Source: Diorhabda sublineata
Taxonomy: Eukaryota > Arthropoda > Insecta > Coleoptera > Chrysomelidae
Direction of reading: 5' to 3'
Length of the DNA stretch: 64,000 bases
Assembly (NCBI RefSeq): GCF_026230105.1
Contig: NC_079476.1
Location: forward strand, 29,254,559-29,318,558
Shown here: positions 59,830 to 64,000 of the stretch, one piece after another
Position numbering within the stretch: the first letter of the stretch is position 1
Layout: each line of letters opens with the position of its first letter
Notes under the pieces: model-generated
The model's input: only the letters and a program-made list of their open reading frames with translations
Told to the model about the DNA's origin: nothing
Databases searched by the model: none
Program-made: the position numbers and the translations under genes

Positions 59830-60002
59830 AATATTTACAACACAAATAAACATTTTTGTATTAGTTTAATAAATATCCGGCCAATCTTTACAAATACAAA
59901 AACTATCTAAATTAAAAAAATAGCTATTGAATAATATTGTTACTTTTTTCACATTTCCGAATTTATTTGAACTGTTTTTTGACGGTGAAATATATTCATA
60001 CA

Positions 60003-60285
60003 CACAGTCTTTCACTATTTGAATTTATTTAAACACTTACAGTAGCTTTAACTAACTTACATAGTAATTAACTACTTGTATAATTGAATAATCACTACTT
60101 CATAACTACTTTTCTAATTTATTCAAATTCATCAGTTAGTTTTCTATTTCGCTCCGTTCATTTTGACTTTTAATTATAAACTAACTCTCGTTGCTCGTAT
60201 ATATATCAAAAAGGAATTTTTAGAAATCTAGAAAGTAAACAAATAAATAAAAAGGATTTCCTAAAAATCATATAGAAAAAAATGT
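60003..60285. repeat. Dispersed repeat, copy 2
   Basis: Same orientation and landmarks as 27885-28150 (TTTATTTAAACAC, ATTATAAACTAACT, ACAAATAAATAAA). It lies inside the Tc1-like element, so it inserted after that element or was carried by it. Confidence 0.5.
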
Positions 60286-60419
60286 AAGCAAATCGTCGCT
60301 GTGATAAAAACAAACATCACCTGAATTCCGCTTTTGCCAAATTTTAGACTTCCATTTTAACCGAAAAGGACCGGCTTCACGGTCTACGTCATGGACCATG
60401 TTGTAACAGTATTATAACT

Positions 60420-60910
60420 TATTATTATTATAGCCATCCCATCCGCATCACACACAGCATTGTTTCAATAAGTTGTGTGATTCATTCTTGAGAATTATTT
60501 TGCCATTTTTCTAGACTTTCTCCCATAACGTAGCTTTATTGGTAGTTTTTAACTCGTACTCTTACTTTTAACCCCTGCCATAAATATTTTATCCGAGGGA
60601 GGTCTGGAGATTGACGCGGCCACTAAAACCTAAAATTTAGTTTTTTGGCTAAAAGCCTGCTAAAGAAGCTTCAATTGGATTGAAAAATCCATAATTTTGG
60701 CACTTTCAGCAAGCATCATTAGTAAAGTCTATGGTACCTGAATTTGGGTCGACGCCTTTCCATGAAAATGTACACTCCGCCGATTTTAACAGTTGATGCT
60801 CGATAACCAGAATCGTATCTTGTACGTTTAATGGCATATTTGGGGGGGGGGGGGGTAACTAGTCTACTCTCACAGATACCGGGTTTCTTCATACTCACAC
60901 GCCCCACTTA
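60420..60910 (-). pseudogene. Tc1-like transposase fragment
   Basis: Minus-strand reading gives TRYDSGYRASTVKIGG, the family block RY-x-P-x-Y-x-x-x-TVK-x-GGG before the first strand of the core. KVPKLWIFQSN follows, where the second catalytic aspartate (QQD-N) would sit but is altered to Q-S-N. Then comes FWPRQSPDLPRIKYLW-type sequence (WP-x-QSPDLNPIENLW; the final catalytic E/D position has changed), then LKVRVRVKNYQ. Early stops and a G14 homopolymer confirm that it is dead. Confidence 0.75.
60842..60855. repeat. G14 homopolymer
   Basis: Fourteen G in a row, the only long G/C homopolymer in this AT-rich window. It lies within the Tc1 transposase relic, read as Pro codons on the minus strand. 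Confidence 0.95.
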
Positions 60911-61072
60911 ATTAAGTTCCCCTGTGACAGTGCTATTATAATAACAAATAATTGTTTAGTTAATGGTTTAATAACAGAATAAAAATGGTTTTCAATGAAA
61001 CATATTCACCCTCATCATTTAGTTAATAATTAAGAAATATATCTTTGTCCGGATATTTTTGCAAGGAACTGT

Positions 61073-62469
61073 ATATGCAAATTGTAATTGCTATACATAA
61101 ATTTTCACATAATTAGTTTAGTTTTTTAAATGAAATTCAAAATTTATTTTGTGTATTTCACGTTTTGCGAGAATTGGCACATTTTGGTAGATTGGATTTG
61201 TTAAATTATTGGAATTGTTGCACAAATTTTCATAATTTTGGCATGATGGCACATTGAGACGTGATTATTTTGTCGAATATTTTTCTTAATAGTTCTATAT
61301 ATGTTTGATTGTTTTTTAATAATACGAATATTTCAAAAAGACATTGTCTATTGATTTTTCAATAAAAACTTCTTTTTAATTTTAAATTTTAAAACGCTTA
61401 ATTAAAAGAACAATGGCGTAAATACTGAAGATACAATTTCACATAAGAATGAAAAAGAGGAAATTGAAATAATTACAGAGAAAATGCTGGAAAAAAATGA
61501 TATTAATAAATATCAATGGTCAGTCTAATTACGTCATTGGTCGACTAAAAAATACGATTTCTTGTATATTGATAACATGATTATTTTTATGCTTCTAAAT
61601 GTTCGTGATTTTAAGTCTCTTCTTTTTTAAAATTAGTTTTTTCTTAATGATTTTTGAAAAATAAAAATTGACGTTTCTATTTCTATTTAAGTCTTTATCA
61701 AAATATATTTTTACCAATCATTACAGCAGAAGCAAGAGAGGCAAAACGACTTAACTCAACTTAACGACTCATTGGTTCCAAAAATGCTGGAAATTATATC
61801 TTTCCTTACCAGCGATATGATAATATTGAATTAATATTTTTCTTCGTAATGTATAATAAAATTTCGAAGTATGTCTAATAATTTTGATTGACCTTTTTGT
61901 TGATAATGGCTCGTAACTGCAATGAGACTTGCTTAATCCGCTGACCGGTTTCGATGTTATTGCATCTCATTAGAACGGTCAAATACATTCACGTTTGGAG
62001 TCTTTTGTCCCAACTGAAGACAACACCAATCAGCTCAGCTAGTTAGTGTCATCCTGATTCTCATTTGTGAACAACCTGTCAAGTATAACGAGCCGCAGGA
62101 TAAATAATTTTTGGTGTTAGAACTAATTTAGCTTACACTAGATAACAATAAACGTTAATCGAACGAAATCTGTTAAAAAGGCTATTACACTTTTAGTTTA
62201 GAAGTGCTATTGTATAAATTTAAACCTGGATATTCGCAACCAGAATAAATATTTAGTGCCACATATCTGTTGTATCTCTTATCACAAAAATTTGACCGGT
62301 CGGTTAAATGGACAATATTCAGCAATGCCTTTTGGTAAACCAGTGATATAGCGTAAATCAACCAATAACATTAGCGACTATTATTTTTGCTTGACCACTA
62401 TCAACGGCTTCCCAAGGAAATCGAAGTATACGGTAAAATAGGCGGAGGTGTGATCTGTAACAGGAACAA
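61073..62469. other. No recognised feature
   Basis: AT-rich. A GC-richer patch at about 61930-62060 contains GACCGGTTTCGATGTTATTG. I believe it is repeat-derived but could not assign it. Confidence 0.35.
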
Positions 62470-62960
62470 TCTCTTATTCGGAAGAAGTTCCTGTGCCTTT
62501 TCCAGTTTATGGTGTTGAAGCAATTCTAAAAACTAATAAATTGAAACAAAATTCAGGTACAGTTCCTGTGAGTCTTCAAGTGAGGCATTTGATTGACCAA
62601 TTGGAGCTTAATGATCTCATAAAAGGTTTGAGTTTGACCAAAGAAAAATCCACTGAAACAGTGGAATCTACGTAAGACGGGAATTAAAGTTACCATGTAC
62701 CGTAAACGTTAGAGATCATATGTTAATTTGTTTTCTAGAGAAAACTACTTAGTGTAATGACAGGGTTTCATGATAAAACTAGATTCTGAACATAAGTCAA
62801 TGGAATTGAGACAATTCATTGATTCATCAAATTCAAGTTTGAGATGGAGCTCATTTAAAAGAAACATACGACATTATTGAACTAGTGCTAGAAAAGCAAA
62901 AACCGATAGTTAATCTGTGCAAATTTGAAAGCTAAGACTACAATCTGGCTGCAGGTGATA
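62470..62960 (+). pseudogene. Relic of an unclassified arthropod repeat protein
   Basis: The + strand gives PVPFPVYGVEAILKTNKLK, then LNDLIKGLSLTKEKSTETVE. After a shift come VTMYRKR and RSYVNLFSRENYLV, then SEHKSMELRQFIDSSNSSLR, and after another shift LKETYDIIELVLEKQKPIVN. I recall this order (LSKEKSE, V-x-x-YR-x-R, F-x-x-EN-x-LV, W-R-x-FIDSS-x-x-SLK, K-x-Y-x-x-I-x-x-x-LEKI) from multi-copy uncharacterised arthropod proteins, thought to be transposon-derived. At least four breaks and the lack of the WDSR-like downstream motif show that it is partial. Confidence 0.5.
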
Positions 62961-63334
62961 CTGTAGCTATTTATGCGAGTGGAACTTCCGAGATAGAAAT
63001 GAACATTATATAAGTGGTCGCCAAGAACTGTATACGTTCCTGGACAAAAAAGGGATAAAATGAATATTTAGTTAACCTCGAAAAGATAATATTACCACCT
63101 TTACATATCACACCTTAAATGTAAAAGAAGGAGAATCCTGGATGGGGTTTGTCAAAGTTACTGAAAACTAAATAATTATCGAAATACTCGTATAACTAAA
63201 CCAAAAACAGATATGAAGCAAAATAAATATATAAAATATTTTATAGCAGATAAACAGATACTAAAACTATTATTATGGCATCTCTTGACTATGATAATAA
63301 AATGATGATATTATTAAATGCTGAAGTCGTATCA
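62961..63334. other. No recognised feature
   Basis: Possibly the degraded 5' part of the RT element that follows or the tail of the preceding relic. No motif supports either. Confidence 0.3.
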
Positions 63335-64000
63335 AAAATAAAATAATAACCCCATTAGATCTTGAGAAAAGAGATAAAGCCGACTGTTCCAACTATAGAG
63401 GAATATCTTTATTAGACACCGCAGACAAAATCATGAATACTATAATCAATTAAAGAATTAAGGAAATGGCTAACAAAAAAATGTGTGAATATCAATGTGA
63501 GTTCATAGAATCACGTGACACAAATGATCAATTATTTACAGTACGGCAAATCATGAAAACATGCTACGAATATGATAATCATCCTAATATATTAGATTTT
63601 AAAAAGGAAAAACCCACTAAATCGATCAGATGGCCATGGTCATAATGCAAAAATCTCATGATAAAGTTAAAAGAGGTGGCAAATTAAGTGATCTTTTTAT
63701 TATTAAAATGAGATAGTCTTTCAAATACACTCTTAATACTACACAAAGCCATCAATAAAATAAAGCAGAAACCCAGATTCATGCTCATGCAGATGATATT
63801 GCAATAATAGCAAGAAATAAAAAGACTGAGAGAACTTTTATGTGTAGACGTAAAATATTAAGAGCTCTACTTAGTTATTAATAAATCTAAAACTATATTT
63901 ATGAAGATATCGGCATCATAAGTGTGGAATAGTTAATATTTAATAATAGGTGTAAATAGCTTTAAATATCTTGAAAAAAATATGAACAACCAAGCCAAAC
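63335..64000 (+). pseudogene. Non-LTR retrotransposon RT, running off the window
   Basis: The + strand gives KRDKADCSNYRGISLLDTAD, then KIMNTIIN, a stop, MANKKMCEYQCEFIESRDTN, then DQLFTVRQIMKTCYEY. These are successive RT blocks (KKGD-x-x-x-C-x-NYRGISLL, EYQ-x-GF-x-x-x-R-x-T-x-DQ-x-F-x-LRQ). The first catalytic region (IDFKKAYDS) is degraded to LDFKKEKP. Later HAHADDIAIIARNKKTERTF shows the second catalytic box with Y replaced by H (HADD), followed by the thumb. It is shifted in several places. The element continues past 64000. Confidence 0.8.

Larger units (their letters stand above)
59567..61072 (-). mobile_element. Tc1-like element with nested insertions
   Basis: The right end, read on minus from about 61072, gives CAGTTCCTTGCAAAAATATC then CGGACAAAGATATATT. 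The left end at about 59570 gives GAGTTGCGTACAAAATTATC then CGGATAAAGATATATT, an inverted match. TACAGTT-GC tips of this form are typical of Tc1 elements. The broken transposase at 60420-60910 lies between them on minus. The 850 bp between the gene and the left end are too long for a Tc1 tail and hold a (TA)n palindrome and a dispersed repeat, so other DNA has inserted. Confidence 0.6.

Noticed and set aside
1..64000. CRISPR arrays, bacterial operons, riboswitches
   Set aside because: No regularly spaced repeats of that kind and no prokaryotic gene organisation; splice signals and element types are those of an animal genome.

Overview
This is AT-rich eukaryotic DNA with very short open frames. 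There is no operon-like gene packing and no rRNA or tRNA gene that I could recognise. The content (mariner/Tc1 relics of many kinds, non-LTR retrotransposon pieces, a piggyBac-like element, a Penelope-type GIY-YIG fragment, long (TA)n runs) points to an insect nuclear genome. A beetle is a reasonable guess but the sequence does not prove it. Nearly all recognisable coding sequence is dead transposon. Almost every long open frame is broken by stops or frameshifts or is an AT-rich chance frame.

Host gene signal: four short segments on the + strand look like exons rather than transposons. They lie at 4331-4483, 19599-19670, 36844-37000 and 41054-41279. Each has GT/AG borders and one open frame, and the phases are mutually compatible (0/0, 0/0, 0/1, 1/2). 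They could belong to one gene whose introns of about 15, 17 and 4 kb fill much of the window. I do not recognise the protein. The last two segments are GC-richer than their surroundings and are the best supported. The first two are weaker, and linking all four is inference.

Transposon layout: (0.7-1.25 kb) the end of a long-TIR element joined to a mariner relic; (2.8-3.4 kb) a DDE transposase relic; (11.6-13.7 kb) a whole DD41D mariner-like element with inverted repeats of about 300 bp; (15.2-16.7 kb) a Penelope GIY-YIG fragment, a DD41D C-terminus and a non-LTR RT; (17.3-18.8 kb) two mariner pieces; (22.9-24.2 kb) non-LTR pieces; (24.4-25.9 kb) a palindromic foldback element built from two transposase 3' ends; (26.5-27.4 kb) a non-LTR tail and a DD41D-like relic; (30.4-31.0 kb) an RNase H domain; (33.1-34.5 kb) a long-TIR element of unknown superfamily; (34.9-35.6 kb) an RT; (39.0-39.5 kb) an internally deleted mariner; (42.6-43.1 kb) an RT; (46.2-47.0 and 48.1-48.7 kb) mariners; (49.4-51.6 kb) a piggyBac-like element; (55.7-56.0 kb) a non-LTR tail; (58.2-58.9 kb) a mariner; (59.6-61.1 kb) a Tc1 element with nested insertions; (62.5-63.0 kb) a relic of an unclassified arthropod repeat protein; (63.3-64.0 kb) an RT running off the edge.

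No intact autonomous system is visible. The most unusual structures are the foldback element at 24.4-25.9 kb, the unclassified long-TIR element at 33.1-34.5 kb, the GC-rich nested hairpin at 52.9-53.2 kb, and the exon at 36.8 kb, which has two in-frame acceptors separated by a stop codon.
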